Below, in pieces: positions 1 to 9,196 of a stretch of 50,150 bases of DNA. This DNA is from Pseudomonas tehranensis (GTDB taxonomy: Bacteria; Pseudomonadota; Gammaproteobacteria; Pseudomonadales; Pseudomonadaceae). Within the stretch, counting starts at the first letter, position 1. Every line of letters starts with the position of its first letter. The stretch is taken from contig NZ_JABWQV010000017.1 in assembly GCF_014268615.1 (NCBI RefSeq), positions 1-50,150 on the forward strand. The letters run 5' to 3'. A program made the position numbers and the translations under genes. Under the pieces are notes generated by a model. The model was not told where the DNA came from and did no database searches. It saw nothing but the letters and a program-made list of their open reading frames with translations.

Positions 1-28
1 CGCTTTCGCGAGCAAGCCCGCTCCCACA
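1..28. repeat. Half of a REP palindrome at the window start
   Basis: The bases from 6 to 28 match one arm of the 'GCGAGCAGGCTCGCTCCCACA' type of REP palindrome, seen complete at 36732-36821. Only one arm is present, so the partner arm probably lies beyond the window edge. REP repeats commonly break short-read assemblies, which fits this being a contig end just downstream of gcvH. Confidence 0.6.
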
Positions 29-39
29 TTAGATCCGGG

Positions 40-423
40 TTACTCGCCGATAGCAGCCTTGTAGCCTGCCGCATCAAGCAGCTTGTCCAGCTCGGTCTTG
101 TCGCTTGGCTTGAGCTTGAAAATCCACGCGCCGTAAGGATCGGAGTTCAGCAGTTCCGGTGAACCGCCCAGGTCTTCGTTGATTGCGATCACTTCGCCAC
201 TGATCGGGGAGTAGATGTCGGAAGCAGCCTTTACCGACTCCACCACGCCGGCCTGGTCACCCGCGGAAAAAACCTTACCGAGTTCGGTCAGTTCGACAAA
301 CACCACATCACCCAGAGCTTCCTGCGCATGATCGCTAATGCCCACGGTGACCGTACCGTCAGCTTCCAGACGCGCCCACTCGTGGCTTTCGGCAAAATGC
401 AAATCGGTAGGGATGTTGCTCAT
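40..423 (-). CDS. gcvH: Glycine cleavage system H protein
   Basis: This is the lipoyl-carrier H protein of the glycine cleavage system. It shuttles the aminomethyl group between the P, T and L proteins in the cytoplasm. The product is 127 aa, the normal family length, with the lipoylation segment ESVKAASD and the acceptor lysine at about residue 65. The reading frame stays open a few codons upstream to a TTG, but the ATG at 423 ([10 protein letters not shown]) gives the usual H-protein N-terminus. It lies 51 bases downstream of gcvT on the same strand, so the two are probably co-transcribed. The P-protein gene is expected just outside the window. Pseudomonads usually carry a second gcv set elsewhere. 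Confidence 0.96.
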   Translation of the reverse strand: MSNIPTDLHFAESHEWARLEADGTVTVGISDHAQEALGDVVFVELTELGKVFSAGDQAGVVESVKAASDIYSPISGEVIAINEDLGGSPELLNSDPYGAWIFKLKPSDKTELDKLLDAAGYKAAIGE

Positions 424-474
424 ATTCAGTGTCCTCAAGAGAAGTGTCAGCGGCCAGCGGCCCGCCGCAAAAGG

Positions 475-1557
475 TTAGATCAGGGTTTTGCCATGGCGGA
501 CGAAGGTCGGCTTGACCACTCGTACCGGGTACCACTTACCACGAATTTCCACCTCGGCACGATCGGCGGTGGCCATCGGAACGCGTGCCAAGGCAATTGA
601 CTTGCTAAGCGTAGGAGAAAAACTACCACTGGTGATCTCCCCTTCGCCAACATCGGCGATGCGGACCACCTGATGAGCGCGCAGAACGCCGCGTTCTTCC
701 AGCACCAGGCCTACCAGCTTTTGCTGTACGCCGCCGGCCAGTTCGGCTTCCAGAGCATTGCGACCGATAAACTGACGGCTCGCCGGTTCCCAGGCGATGC
801 TCCAGGCCATGTTCGAGGCCAGCGGCGAAACGTCCTGGTGGATGTCCTGGCCATACAGGTTCATGCCGGCTTCCAGGCGCAAGGTATCGCGAGCGCCAAG
901 GCCGATGGGAGAAATGCCGGCGCCCACCAGATCATTGAAAAAACTCGGGGCTTCGTGGGCAGGCAGGACGATTTCCAGGCCATCTTCGCCAGTGTAGCCG
1001 GTGCGGGCGATGAACCAGTCACCGTCGGCACGGCCTTCGAAAGGCTTGAGTTGCTGGATCAGTTGGCCGCGCGATTGCGAGACCAGTTCGGCAATCTTGT
1101 GACGGGCCTGGGGGCCCTGGATAGCCAGCATTGCCAGTTCGGGACGCTCAAGCAGGCGCACATCGTATTCACCAAGCTGCGCCTGCATCCAGGCCAGGTC
1201 CTGGTCGCGGGTCGAGGCGTTGAAGACCAGCCGATAGCCGTGCTCGACCCGATAAATGATCATGTCGTCGACGATGCCGCCGCGCTCGTTAAGCATGGTG
1301 CTGTACAAGGCACGTCCCGTGTCCTGCAAGCGATCGACATCGTTGGCCAGCAAGCGCTGCAACCAGGCCTTGGCCTGGGGACCGGCGACATCGATAACGG
1401 TCATGTGGGATACATCGAACACACCGCAGTCGCGACGCACCTGATGGTGCTCCTCAACCTGCGAGCCGTAATGCAAAGGCATATCCCAACCGCCAAAATC
1501 GACCATCTTCGCGCCGAGGGCGAGATGAAGGTCATACAGAGGCGTACGCTGTCCCAT
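475..1557 (-). CDS. gcvT: Aminomethyltransferase (glycine cleavage T protein)
   Basis: The T protein transfers the methylene group from aminomethylated H protein to tetrahydrofolate and releases ammonia. The 360-aa product starts MGQRTPLYDLH and contains the family segments GGWDMPLHYG, CGVFDVSHM and GYTGEDGLE. The ATG at 1557 is preferred over an upstream in-frame start because GGAAGGAG lies just upstream of it and homologues begin here. It is the first gene of a gcvT-gcvH unit. The 150-base leader carries a short hairpin (1646-1662). I saw no convincing glycine-riboswitch core there. Confidence 0.96.
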   Translation of the reverse strand: MGQRTPLYDLHLALGAKMVDFGGWDMPLHYGSQVEEHHQVRRDCGVFDVSHMTVIDVAGPQAKAWLQRLLANDVDRLQDTGRALYSTMLNERGGIVDDMIIYRVEHGYRLVFNASTRDQDLAWMQAQLGEYDVRLLERPELAMLAIQGPQARHKIAELVSQSRGQLIQQLKPFEGRADGDWFIARTGYTGEDGLEIVLPAHEAPSFFNDLVGAGISPIGLGARDTLRLEAGMNLYGQDIHQDVSPLASNMAWSIAWEPASRQFIGRNALEAELAGGVQQKLVGLVLEERGVLRAHQVVRIADVGEGEITSGSFSPTLSKSIALARVPMATADRAEVEIRGKWYPVRVVKPTFVRHGKTLI

Positions 1558-1645
1558 GGGTGTCTCCTTCCGGGCTTGGCGAAGGTGCGGACGAGCACTG
1601 CACAGCGTGAACGCCAAAAACGTTTTCAGACGCTATCAGTTGCCC

Positions 1646-1662
1646 GGTCCGACAGACGGACC
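1646..1662 (-). promoter_or_regulatory. Small hairpin in the gcvT leader
   Basis: A perfect 6-bp inverted repeat (GGTCCG, 5-base loop, CGGACC) lies about 90 bases upstream of the gcvT start. It could be a 5' UTR stem-loop or chance. It lacks a U tract, so it is not a clear terminator, and the conserved glycine-aptamer sequences are not visible around it. Confidence 0.3.
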
Positions 1663-1707
1663 GCACCGAATGCCGCGCATTGTAGCCGCATGATGTAGGA
1701 CTGACAC

Positions 1708-3324
1708 CTAGCTGTTTCGATGGGCAGAGCGTCGTATCAATCCGATGACCGGCAACAACCCCACCAGCACCAGGGTCAGCGCCGGTAACGCGGCCCGGGC
1801 CCACTCCCCTTCACTGGTCATTTCGAAGATCCGCACCGCCAGCGTGTCCCAGCCGAACGGGCGCATCAGCAGGGTCGCGGGCATTTCCTTGAGCACATCG
1901 ACGAACACCAGCAACGCCGCACTCAGGGTGCCCGGCAACAGCAACGGCAGATACACTTTGAAAAACAGTTGCGGCCCACTGACCCCCAGACTACGTGCTG
2001 CTTCAGGCAAAGAAGGGCGGATTCGCGCGAGGCTGCTTTCCAGTGGACCGTAGGCCACAGCCAAAAAGCGCACCAGATAGGCCAGCAGCAGGGCCGACAG
2101 GCTGCCCAACAGCAACGGTTTGCCGGCACCGCCCAGTAGCGTTGACAGGGGGATGACCAGTTCGCGGTCCAGATAGCTGAAGGCAAGCATGATCGATACC
2201 GCCAGCACCGAACCGGGCAAGGCGTAGCCCAGGTTCGCCAGGCCGACACCGGCGCGAATGGGACGGGTCGGCGCCAGACGGCGGGCGAACGCCAACAGCA
2301 AGGCGACGCAAACGGTGACCAGTGCCGCCAGCCCACCCAGATAGAGTGTGTGGACGATCAGCCCGGCATAACGTTCGTCCAGATCGAACCGGCCGCGCTG
2401 CCAGAACCACACCAGCAGTTGCAGCATCGGAATAACAAAAGCACAGGCAAATACCAGGGCGCACCAGCCGCTGGCCGCCGCAGCCTTGAGGCCGCGCAAG
2501 TGATAAAGCGCCTTGACCCGGGGTCGCTCGTTGCTCGCCCGCTGGGCGCCTCGGGCGCGGCGTTCGCCGTAAAGCACCAGCATCACCGCCAGCAACAACA
2601 GGCTGGCCAGTTGCGCGGCGCTGGAGAGGCTGAAGAAGCCGTACCAGGTTTTGTAGATAGCCGTGGTGAAGGTGTCGAAGTTGAACACCGACACTGCGCC
2701 GAAATCCGCCAGGGTTTCCATCAACGCCAGCGCCACGCCGGCACCAATGGCCGGTCGGGCCACCGGCAACGCCACTCGCCAGAACGCCTGCCACGGCGAC
2801 TGCCCCAGCACCCGGGCCGCTTCCATCAATCCCTTGCCTTGGGCCAGGAATGCACTTCGCGCCAGCAAGTAAACGTAAGGGTAAAAGACCAGGACCAACA
2901 CCAGGATCACTCCGCCAGTGGAGCGTACCCGGGGCAGGCGCAGGTTGCTGCCGAACCATTCGCGCATCAATGTCTGCACCGGACCGGCAAAGTCCAGCAG
3001 GCCCACGAAGACAAACGCCAACACGTAGGCCGGAATCGCAAACGGCAACATCAACGCCCAGTCGAGCCAGCGTCGGCCGGGGAACTCACACAGGCTGGTG
3101 AGCCAGGCGAGGCTGACGCCCAGCAACGTTACACCGACACCCACGCCGACAATCAACGTCAGGGTGTTGCCCAACAAGCGTGGCATCTGGGTATCCCACA
3201 AGTGGGACCATATCTGCTGGTCGATGTTTTGCCAGGACAGCAGCAGGACGCTCAAGGGCAACAGCACCAGCGCGGCGACAGCAAAAACCAGAGGGTACCA
3301 GCGGCGTTGGACGGGGTGGGTCAA
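1708..3324 (-). CDS. Ferric iron ABC transporter permease (FbpB/SfuB type)
   Basis: This inner-membrane permease is of the iron(III)/thiamine-type family and consists of two fused copies of the binding-protein-dependent permease domain. The 538-aa product has about twelve hydrophobic segments. The first permease half spans roughly residues 45-250 and the second 320-530. Each half carries an EAA-type loop (EAARVLGQSPWQAFWRV and EAARSLGVSGPQLFFKV). The start at 3324 is a TTG with a weak ribosome site, but it leaves the first membrane helix intact and no better ATG is in frame nearby. The binding-protein gene lies upstream on the same strand, with a REP element between them. No ATPase gene is adjacent. 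Confidence 0.9.
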   Translation of the reverse strand: MTHPVQRRWYPLVFAVAALVLLPLSVLLLSWQNIDQQIWSHLWDTQMPRLLGNTLTLIVGVGVGVTLLGVSLAWLTSLCEFPGRRWLDWALMLPFAIPAYVLAFVFVGLLDFAGPVQTLMREWFGSNLRLPRVRSTGGVILVLVLVFYPYVYLLARSAFLAQGKGLMEAARVLGQSPWQAFWRVALPVARPAIGAGVALALMETLADFGAVSVFNFDTFTTAIYKTWYGFFSLSSAAQLASLLLLAVMLVLYGERRARGAQRASNERPRVKALYHLRGLKAAAASGWCALVFACAFVIPMLQLLVWFWQRGRFDLDERYAGLIVHTLYLGGLAALVTVCVALLLAFARRLAPTRPIRAGVGLANLGYALPGSVLAVSIMLAFSYLDRELVIPLSTLLGGAGKPLLLGSLSALLLAYLVRFLAVAYGPLESSLARIRPSLPEAARSLGVSGPQLFFKVYLPLLLPGTLSAALLVFVDVLKEMPATLLMRPFGWDTLAVRIFEMTSEGEWARAALPALTLVLVGLLPVIGLIRRSAHRNS

Positions 3325-3371
3325 GGGGGAGTCTCGGGGCTGACAGCAAACGCCTATTAAACCGCAAAAAA

Positions 3372-3443
3372 AAGATCGCAGCCTGCGACAGTTCCTACAT
3401 TGGGACGCGAATCCCTGTAGGAGCTGCCGCAGGCTGCGATCTT
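3372..3443. repeat. REP palindrome ('GATCGCAGCCTGC...GCAGCTCCTACAG' type)
   Basis: This is an imperfect inverted repeat with arms of about 28 bases, AAGATCGCAGCCTGC at one end and GCAGGCTGCGATCTT at the other. It lies between the iron-binding protein gene and its permease. The same core recurs at 20314, 30464 and 41430. In an operon such an element can stabilise the upstream message or damp downstream expression. Confidence 0.85.
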
Positions 3444-3453
3444 GAGTGCTTTT

Positions 3454-4458
3454 TTAGTTCCAGCCAGCGCGATCCATCAAGCGGATAGCTTCGGCCTGGC
3501 GTTTACCCGCCACTTCCACCGGCAGGGTGTCGGCCTTGAACTTGCCCCAGGCGGCGACTTCCTTGGAAGGCTCCACGTTCGGATTGGCCGGGAACTCCTG
3601 GTTCACGTCGGCAAAGATGTTCTGGGCTTCAGGCGTGGTCATCCACTCCACCAGTTTCTTCGCCGCTTCCGGGTGCGGTGCGTACTTGGTCAGGCCAATG
3701 CCCGAAAGGTTGATGTGCACGCCACGGTCGGCCTGGTTCGGCCAGAACAGCTTGACCTTCAGGTCGGGCTTCTGCTGGTGCAGGCGCCCGAAGTAGTAAG
3801 TGTTGACGATACCGACGTCGCACTGCCCGGCATTGATGGCCTCAAGCAATGCCGTGTCATCGGAGAACACATCGGTGGACAGGTTCTTGACCCAACCCTT
3901 GATGATCTCTTCGGTTTTTTCCGCGCCGTGGGTTTCGATCAAGGTGGCGGTCAGGGACTGGTTGTAGACCTTCTTCGAGGTGCGCAGGCACAGGCGGCCT
4001 TCCCACTCTTTACCCGCCAGGGCTTCATAGGTGGTCAGTTCGCTCGGTTTGACCCGGTCGGTGGAGTAGACAATGGTCCGCGCCCGCAGGCTCAGGCCGG
4101 TCCAGGCGTGGGAAGACGCACGGTATTGGGCCGGGATGTTGGCGTCGATCACCTTGGAAGTGAACGGTTGGAGAATCCCCATCTGCTCGGCTTGCCAGAG
4201 GTTGCCAGCGTCAACGGTGAGCAGCAGGTCGGCGGTGGCATTTTCGCCCTCGGCCTTGATCCGCTGCATCAATGGCGCTTCCTTGTCGGTGATGAACTTC
4301 ACCGGGACGCCAGTCTTCTTGGTGTACGCATCGAAAACCGGCTTGATCAGTTCATCGATACGCGAGGAGTAGACCACCACCTCATCGGCAGCCTGGGCGG
4401 CAGTGGCGCCGATCAGAGTCAGGGCGAGGACGGACAGCAGACGCTTGGATGCCAACAT
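3454..4458 (-). CDS. Ferric iron ABC transporter periplasmic binding protein
   Basis: This is a periplasmic Fe(III)-binding protein of the FbpA/FutA family. The 334-aa product has a signal peptide with likely cleavage after AAQA, before [10 protein letters not shown]. The mature N-terminus is typical of the family, and NTYYFGRL matches the iron-coordinating double-tyrosine segment near residue 210. The ATG at 4458 is chosen because it places the signal peptide at the N-terminus; an upstream in-frame start would add 16 residues with no signal character. A Fur-box-like sequence lies about 35-50 bases upstream, as expected for an iron-uptake gene. The permease gene follows after a REP. The ATPase must come from elsewhere. 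Confidence 0.92.
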   Translation of the reverse strand: MLASKRLLSVLALTLIGATAAQAADEVVVYSSRIDELIKPVFDAYTKKTGVPVKFITDKEAPLMQRIKAEGENATADLLLTVDAGNLWQAEQMGILQPFTSKVIDANIPAQYRASSHAWTGLSLRARTIVYSTDRVKPSELTTYEALAGKEWEGRLCLRTSKKVYNQSLTATLIETHGAEKTEEIIKGWVKNLSTDVFSDDTALLEAINAGQCDVGIVNTYYFGRLHQQKPDLKVKLFWPNQADRGVHINLSGIGLTKYAPHPEAAKKLVEWMTTPEAQNIFADVNQEFPANPNVEPSKEVAAWGKFKADTLPVEVAGKRQAEAIRLMDRAGWN

Positions 4459-4492
4459 GGGGGCGGTCTCTCGATTGTTATAAGTGCGCAAA

Positions 4493-4507
4493 TGATAAGG
4501 ACTCACA
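4493..4507 (-). promoter_or_regulatory. Candidate Fur box upstream of the ferric-binding protein
   Basis: TGATAAGGACTCACA matches 10 of 14 informative positions of the 7-1-7 Fur inverted repeat TGATAAT-N-ATTATCA. The first half is nearly perfect and the second half is degenerate. Its position, 35-50 bases upstream of the start codon of an iron-uptake gene, supports the call. The match was made by eye and has not been scored against a matrix. Confidence 0.5.
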
Positions 4508-4587
4508 TTTAGCTTCTCAATCTAACACTGTGCAGACACGTTTCAAAATGTTGCAACTATGCGATGTGCTGTGTTTTTGCGTCCGCC

Positions 4588-4659
4588 ATCGCGGGCAAGC
4601 CTTGCTCCCACAAAAGCTCGTCCCACATTGCCCCCTGTGGGAGCATGGCTGCCCGCGAT
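4588..4659. repeat. REP palindrome ('ATCGCGGGCAAGC...GCTCCCACA' type)
   Basis: This inverted repeat has arms ATCGCGGGCAAGCCTTGC and GCATGGCTGCCCGCGAT, and a centre of about 23 bases. The arms differ by a missing base and a substitution. It lies between the ubiI stop and the promoter of the iron-binding protein gene. A near-identical element is at 37318-37380. Confidence 0.85.
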
Positions 4660-4683
4660 GAGGCCTTTCGCCCCGGCAAAAAT

Positions 4684-5907
4684 CTAGGCCTTGGCCAAAT
4701 CCGGCAGGTCCCCGGTCAACCCCAACGCCTCACGCACGAACAGCGCCTTGGCCTCGGGCAGACCATCCACCAGTTTCAGCCCGGTATTACGCAGCCAGCG
4801 CACCGGCAACGGATCGGCCTGGAACAGCCGCTCAAACCCTTCCATCGCGGCCATCAGCGTCAGGTTATGGGGCATGCGTCGGCGTTCGTAGCGGCTCAAT
4901 ACCTTCACGTCCGCCAGCCGTTCACCGCGCCCGGCTGCCTGCAGCAGCACTTCGGCCAGGACGGCGGCATCCAGGAAACCCAGGTTCACCCCCTGTCCGG
5001 CCAGCGGATGAATGGTGTGGGCCGCATCGCCGATCAGCGCCAGCCCTTCGGCCACGTAGCGCTTGGCATGGCGCTGGCGCAGCGGTACGCACAAGCGCGG
5101 ATCGGCACTCAGCACCGTCCCCAGTTGACCTTCGAAGGCCCGCTCCAGTTGGTTGCAGAAATCCGCTTCCTCAAGCGCCATCAACCGCTGTGCCTCGCCA
5201 GGGGTGGTGGACCAGACGATCGAGCACCAATCCTGCTGGCCGTCGCGCTCCAGTGGCAGGAATGCCAAGGGACCGTTATCGGTAAAGCGCTGCCATGCGG
5301 TCATCCGATGAGGCCGAGCGCTGCGCACACTGGTCACGATGGCGTGGTGCAGGTAATCCCATTCCCGGGTCGCGACCCCCGTCAAGCGACGCACGGCGGA
5401 GTTCGCACCGTCGGCGGCGATCACCAGCGGTGCCCGCAGGGTTCGACCGTCGGCCAGGGTCAGCAACCAGTCATCGCCGGAGCGGCGCATCTGCTCAAGC
5501 CGCGCGTTGGCCAGCAGGCCCAGATCGCAGTCATGCAGGCGATCCAGCAGGGCATCTTGCACGACGCGGTTTTCGACGATGTGCCCCAGGACCTCGGCAT
5601 GCAGGCTGGCCGCCGAGAAATGGATCTGCCCGGTGCCGCTGCCGTCCCAGACGTGCATGTCGGTATAAGGACTGGCGCGCCGGGCGACAATGCCGTCCCA
5701 GACCCCAAGACGATCAAGGATCCGCTGGCTCGCCGCCGACAAGGCACTGACCCGGGGTTCGAAGGCAGCCTGGGGATCGAAGGGTTTGACGCTCATCGGG
5801 CTGCCGTCGAGCAACAGCACTTGCAGGCCACTGCCCTGCAACGCCAGCGCCAGGGCGCTGCCGACCATTCCGGCGCCGACAATCAGCAGATCTGCACGCA
5901 ATTCCAT
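4684..5907 (-). CDS. ubiI: UbiH/UbiI-family FAD-dependent ubiquinone hydroxylase
   Basis: This is a flavin-dependent aromatic hydroxylase of ubiquinone biosynthesis, 407 aa. It has the N-terminal Rossmann FAD motif (IVGAGMVGSALALAL, residues 9-23) and the second FAD/ribityl motif GDAAHTIHPLAGQGVNLGF at about residues 286-304. It is the last gene of ygfB-pepP-ubiH-ubiI. From that position and the usual pseudomonad enzyme set, it most likely does the C5 hydroxylation (UbiI). The family is often annotated interchangeably as UbiF/VisC, so the hydroxylated position is an inference. A 61-base gap separates it from ubiH. Confidence 0.88.
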   Translation of the reverse strand: MELRADLLIVGAGMVGSALALALQGSGLQVLLLDGSPMSVKPFDPQAAFEPRVSALSAASQRILDRLGVWDGIVARRASPYTDMHVWDGSGTGQIHFSAASLHAEVLGHIVENRVVQDALLDRLHDCDLGLLANARLEQMRRSGDDWLLTLADGRTLRAPLVIAADGANSAVRRLTGVATREWDYLHHAIVTSVRSARPHRMTAWQRFTDNGPLAFLPLERDGQQDWCSIVWSTTPGEAQRLMALEEADFCNQLERAFEGQLGTVLSADPRLCVPLRQRHAKRYVAEGLALIGDAAHTIHPLAGQGVNLGFLDAAVLAEVLLQAAGRGERLADVKVLSRYERRRMPHNLTLMAAMEGFERLFQADPLPVRWLRNTGLKLVDGLPEAKALFVREALGLTGDLPDLAKA

Positions 5908-5968
5908 GCTTTAAGCCTGTTGTGCTGGCGACATGAGTCGCCCATGAGAAAAATGATCGAAACAAGCC

Positions 5969-7156
5969 TCACGCATCGGGACGCGTCCCCAACCCCATGG
6001 CCTGGCGGGCGAACCAGCGCTTGGCCGGCGGCAACAGGTCGAGCCCCAGCAGGCCCAGGTTGCGGCCCAGGGACACCAGCGGCAGGTTGCTGCTGAACAG
6101 ACGCGTAACCTGATCGGAAAACCCGACGGTCAGGGTCTGATCCATCCGCTGACGCTCGCGATAGGCTTGCAGCACGGCGAAATCCCCCGGCGCGCTGTCG
6201 CTGTCGAGCAAGGCGTCGGCCAGGGCCTGGGCATCGCGCAGAGACAGGTTGAACCCCTGGCCGGCAATCGGATGCAGACTGTGGGCCGCGTTGCCCAGGA
6301 TCGTCAGATGCGGGCGGACCTGCTCTTCGGCTTCCACCAGCGCCAACGGATATAGATGTCGAGCGCCTACCTGTTTCAGGGTGCCCAGGCGATAACCGAA
6401 CACGCCCTGCAATTCGCTGAGGAAGCTACGGTCATCCAAGGCCGCCAGACGTTGCGCATCCATGCCCTGACGGGTCCAGACCAGCGCGCAACGGTTCTCC
6501 GGCAGCGGCAACAAGGCCATCGGGCCATCGTCGGTGAAGCGCTCGAAGGCCATGCCGTTGTGGGCTTCGCCGGGTGTGATGTTGGCAATCAGCGCGCTCT
6601 GGCCGTAAGGTCGATTGCGCACGCCAATACCCAGCTGTTCACGCAGGCTGGAACGGCCACCGTCAGCCAGCACGGCAAGGTCGCATTCCAAGGTGGTTTC
6701 GTCATCGAGCGTCAGGCGATAGCCGCCGACCATGGGCTCCATCCGGGTGACTTGTGCCGGACAGTGCCAACTGACCACCTCGGTGTCCAGCCCTTGCCAC
6801 AGGCACTGGCCGAGCCAGGCGTTTTCCACCACATAACCCAGGGCCGGCACCCCTTCTTCCATGGCCGACAACCGCGCTGTGGAGAATCGCCCGCGATCAG
6901 ACACGTGGATCTGCTTGATCGGCTCGGCGCGACGAGAAACTTCCTGCCAGATCCCCAGGCGTTGATAAATCTGCCGGGACCCGAACGATAAGGCTGAGGA
7001 TCGGGCATCGTAGCTCGGTTGCCAGGCATCGCCGGGGGCGAAGGGCTCGATCAGCATGATCTTCCAGCCCCGCGCCTTGGCACCGGCTTGCAGGGCCAGG
7101 GCCAGGCTCGCGCCTACCAGGCCACCGCCGACGATCGCCAGATTGACCCGGCTCAT
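5969..7156 (-). CDS. ubiH: 2-octaprenyl-6-methoxyphenol hydroxylase
   Basis: This FAD-dependent monooxygenase hydroxylates C1 of the ubiquinone precursor ring. The 395-aa product has the FAD motif IVGGGLVGASLALAL near residue 8 and the second motif GNAAHSLHPIAGQGFNLSL at about residues 284-302. Its start codon overlaps the pepP stop codon (ATGA), which indicates translational coupling. ubiH directly following pepP is conserved in E. coli and Pseudomonas. It is paralogous to the next gene downstream. Confidence 0.94.
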   Translation of the reverse strand: MSRVNLAIVGGGLVGASLALALQAGAKARGWKIMLIEPFAPGDAWQPSYDARSSALSFGSRQIYQRLGIWQEVSRRAEPIKQIHVSDRGRFSTARLSAMEEGVPALGYVVENAWLGQCLWQGLDTEVVSWHCPAQVTRMEPMVGGYRLTLDDETTLECDLAVLADGGRSSLREQLGIGVRNRPYGQSALIANITPGEAHNGMAFERFTDDGPMALLPLPENRCALVWTRQGMDAQRLAALDDRSFLSELQGVFGYRLGTLKQVGARHLYPLALVEAEEQVRPHLTILGNAAHSLHPIAGQGFNLSLRDAQALADALLDSDSAPGDFAVLQAYRERQRMDQTLTVGFSDQVTRLFSSNLPLVSLGRNLGLLGLDLLPPAKRWFARQAMGLGTRPDA

Positions 7157-8487
7157 GCCGCATCAGCCCGGGCGGCGGCCATCAGGGCCTCGATTTCGGC
7201 GACCGTCTTGGGTACGCCGTGACTCAGGATTTCACAACCGGTTTTGGTCACTACCACGTCATCCTCGATGCGCACGCCAATGCCGCGCCATTTTTTCGCT
7301 ACGTTGCGGTTGTTCGGGGCGATGTAGATGCCCGGCTCAACGGTCAACGTCATGCCGACCTCCAGTACCCGCCATTCGCCGCCGACCCGGTACTCGCCAA
7401 CGTCGTGCACGTCCATGCCCAGCCAGTGGCCGGCGCGGTGCATGTAGAAGGCCCTGTGGGCTTCGCTGGCGATCAACTCGTCCACCTCGCCCTCCAACAG
7501 GCCCAGGCGCACCAGCCCCTCGGTAATGACCCGCACTGTTGCTTCGTGGGCCTGGTTCCAGTGTTTGTCCGGCGCAATTTCGGCAAACGCCGCCTCCTGG
7601 GCGGCCAGCACCACTTCGTAGATTGCCTTCTGTTCGGGCGAAAACCTGCCGCTGACCGGCCAGGTGCGGGTGATATCACTGGCGTAGCAGTCGATTTCAC
7701 AACCGGCGTCGATCAATACCAGGTCACCGTCCTTGAGCAGTGCGTCGTTCTGCTGGTAATGCAGGATGCAGCCGTTGCGACCCGCCGCGACGATCGACCC
7801 GTAGGCCGGCATTTTCGCCCCGCCCTTGCGGAACTCATAATCGAGCTCGGCCTCCAGGCTGTACTCGTACAACCCCGCGCGCGCGGCCTGCATGGCCCGG
7901 ATGTGCGCCTGGGCGGAAATCCGCGCCGCTTCGCGCATTACCTTCACCTCTGCCGCCGATTTATACAGGCGCATGTCGTGCAACAGGTGATCCAGGGCAA
8001 CGAATTCGTTCGGCGGCTGGGCACCGAGATGGGCTTTGGAGCGAATCACGTTGATCCACTCCATCAGGTGCCGGTCGAATTCCGGGTTGCTGCCCATGGC
8101 CGAGTACACCCGGTCACGGCCTTCGATCAGGCCCGGCAGGATGTCGTCGATGTCGGTGATGGGAAATGCATCGTCGGCGCCATAGTCACGCATCGCCCCT
8201 TCCTGGCCAGCTCTCAGGCCATCCCACAACTCCCGCTCGGCGTTGCGTTCGCGGCAGAACAGGATGTATTCGCCATGGGCCCGGCCGGGCATCAGTACGA
8301 TCACCGCTTGCGGCTCGGGGAAGCCGCTGAGGTATTGAAAGTCGCTGTCCTGGCGGTAAACGTGCTCGACGTCGCGGTTGCGAATGGCAACGGCGGCGGC
8401 GGGCAGGATTGCGATGCTGTTGGGTTCCATCTGCGCCATCAGAGCCTTGCGGCGACGGCTGTATTCCGATTTCGGGATATGAATCAT
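7153..8487 (-). CDS. pepP: Xaa-Pro aminopeptidase P
   Basis: This cytoplasmic dinuclear metallopeptidase removes N-terminal residues that precede proline. The 444-aa product has an N-terminal aminopeptidase-P domain (about 1-150) and a C-terminal pita-bread domain. All metal ligands are visible in order: IDAGCEID and SDITRTWP (Asp pair), AGHWLGMDVHD (His), VEPGIY (Glu) and RIEDDV (Glu). The ATG at 8487 (MIHIPKSEY) is preferred over an in-frame start 27 bases upstream, based on homologue N-termini. It lies 27 bases after ygfB and overlaps the ubiH start. Confidence 0.95.
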   Translation of the reverse strand: MIHIPKSEYSRRRKALMAQMEPNSIAILPAAAVAIRNRDVEHVYRQDSDFQYLSGFPEPQAVIVLMPGRAHGEYILFCRERNAERELWDGLRAGQEGAMRDYGADDAFPITDIDDILPGLIEGRDRVYSAMGSNPEFDRHLMEWINVIRSKAHLGAQPPNEFVALDHLLHDMRLYKSAAEVKVMREAARISAQAHIRAMQAARAGLYEYSLEAELDYEFRKGGAKMPAYGSIVAAGRNGCILHYQQNDALLKDGDLVLIDAGCEIDCYASDITRTWPVSGRFSPEQKAIYEVVLAAQEAAFAEIAPDKHWNQAHEATVRVITEGLVRLGLLEGEVDELIASEAHRAFYMHRAGHWLGMDVHDVGEYRVGGEWRVLEVGMTLTVEPGIYIAPNNRNVAKKWRGIGVRIEDDVVVTKTGCEILSHGVPKTVAEIEALMAAARADAA

Positions 8488-8514
8488 GGGCAGATGGTGT
8501 TCCCTTTCAAGCAA

Positions 8515-9069
8515 TCAGTGCAAGGACGGCTTGGTGGCCGGTTCAGCGGTTTTCTTGGTTTCGGTGAACAGCAGCAATGGCGCGACTCGCAGGTACTCCA
8601 TCACTTCCATGTAGTCGCTTTCGCCGTCATCGGACTCTTCCAGAGCGTCCTGGACCTGAGAGATCGCCGCCAGGTCTTGCAATACTTCCTTGGCCTCGTC
8701 ACTCAACGCATATTCGCGGCGGGTCAGGCCGAAGCCGGCGAGGAAGCCCTGGCACCACTGGCCCAGCGCAGCGGCGCGTTCGGCCAGCGGAGCGTCATCG
8801 GTAGGCAGCAGCAGGACGACGGTCATGTCATCGCTGGTCAACTCACCCTTGACCATTTCCTGCAGGCCGATGAGCGCATTGCGCACGTTGTCCGCCGGCT
8901 CGCCTTCCAGCAACTCGGCGGCGTCAGCCAGCCAGCCGTCGGCATCGAAGCCGGCGCCGGCGCAACTGCGCCCCAGCAACAGGCCATGCAGTTCAGCAGG
9001 CGAGACAGGATGACCGCTGGTGCTCAGCAGGGTGGCAAACGCTTGATACGGGGAATTCTGAATGGGCAT
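8515..9069 (-). CDS. ygfB: UPF0149 (YgfB/YecA) family protein
   Basis: This 184-aa cytoplasmic protein of the YgfB family starts [11 protein letters not shown] and contains the family segment [12 protein letters not shown] and an acidic C-terminal half ([12 protein letters not shown]). Its position before pepP-ubiH is the conserved one. From published work on P. aeruginosa as I recall it, YgfB represses AlpA-linked control of the amidase AmpDh3 and so affects beta-lactam resistance. Nothing in this sequence tests that. It is the first gene of a four-gene minus-strand unit and is divergent from the gene at 9197. Confidence 0.9.
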   Translation of the reverse strand: MPIQNSPYQAFATLLSTSGHPVSPAELHGLLLGRSCAGAGFDADGWLADAAELLEGEPADNVRNALIGLQEMVKGELTSDDMTVVLLLPTDDAPLAERAAALGQWCQGFLAGFGLTRREYALSDEAKEVLQDLAAISQVQDALEESDDGESDYMEVMEYLRVAPLLLFTETKKTAEPATKPSLH

Positions 9070-9196
9070 GGGCAGCTAGGCGCCAGACGGCGCTATGTCT
9101 AGAATGGAGGCCTTGTATCCTACATCGACAGACTCGCCAAGACTATCAGAGGCTGTGCGACCCTATCCCCATCAGACACAATCTTCAGTGGACACA

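Noticed and set aside
1558..1707. Possible glycine riboswitch before gcvT
   Set aside because: The leader lacks the conserved glycine-aptamer sequence blocks and is short. Only a 6-bp hairpin is visible. A covariance search would settle it.
4564..6096. A 510-aa plus-strand open frame opposite ubiI
   Set aside because: It is antisense to a conserved flavoenzyme gene and also starts inside a REP element.
7219..9102. A 627-aa plus-strand open frame across pepP and ygfB
   Set aside because: It is antisense to two conserved genes with intact catalytic residues. Its translation has the Gln/His/Gly-rich look of complement frames in high-GC DNA.
9095..9196. N-terminal extension of the small coiled-coil gene from an earlier start
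   Set aside because: The extra 34 residues are not coiled coil, are Pro/Ser/Thr-rich and fall in the divergent promoter region. The family starts at MEDTDLQAL.
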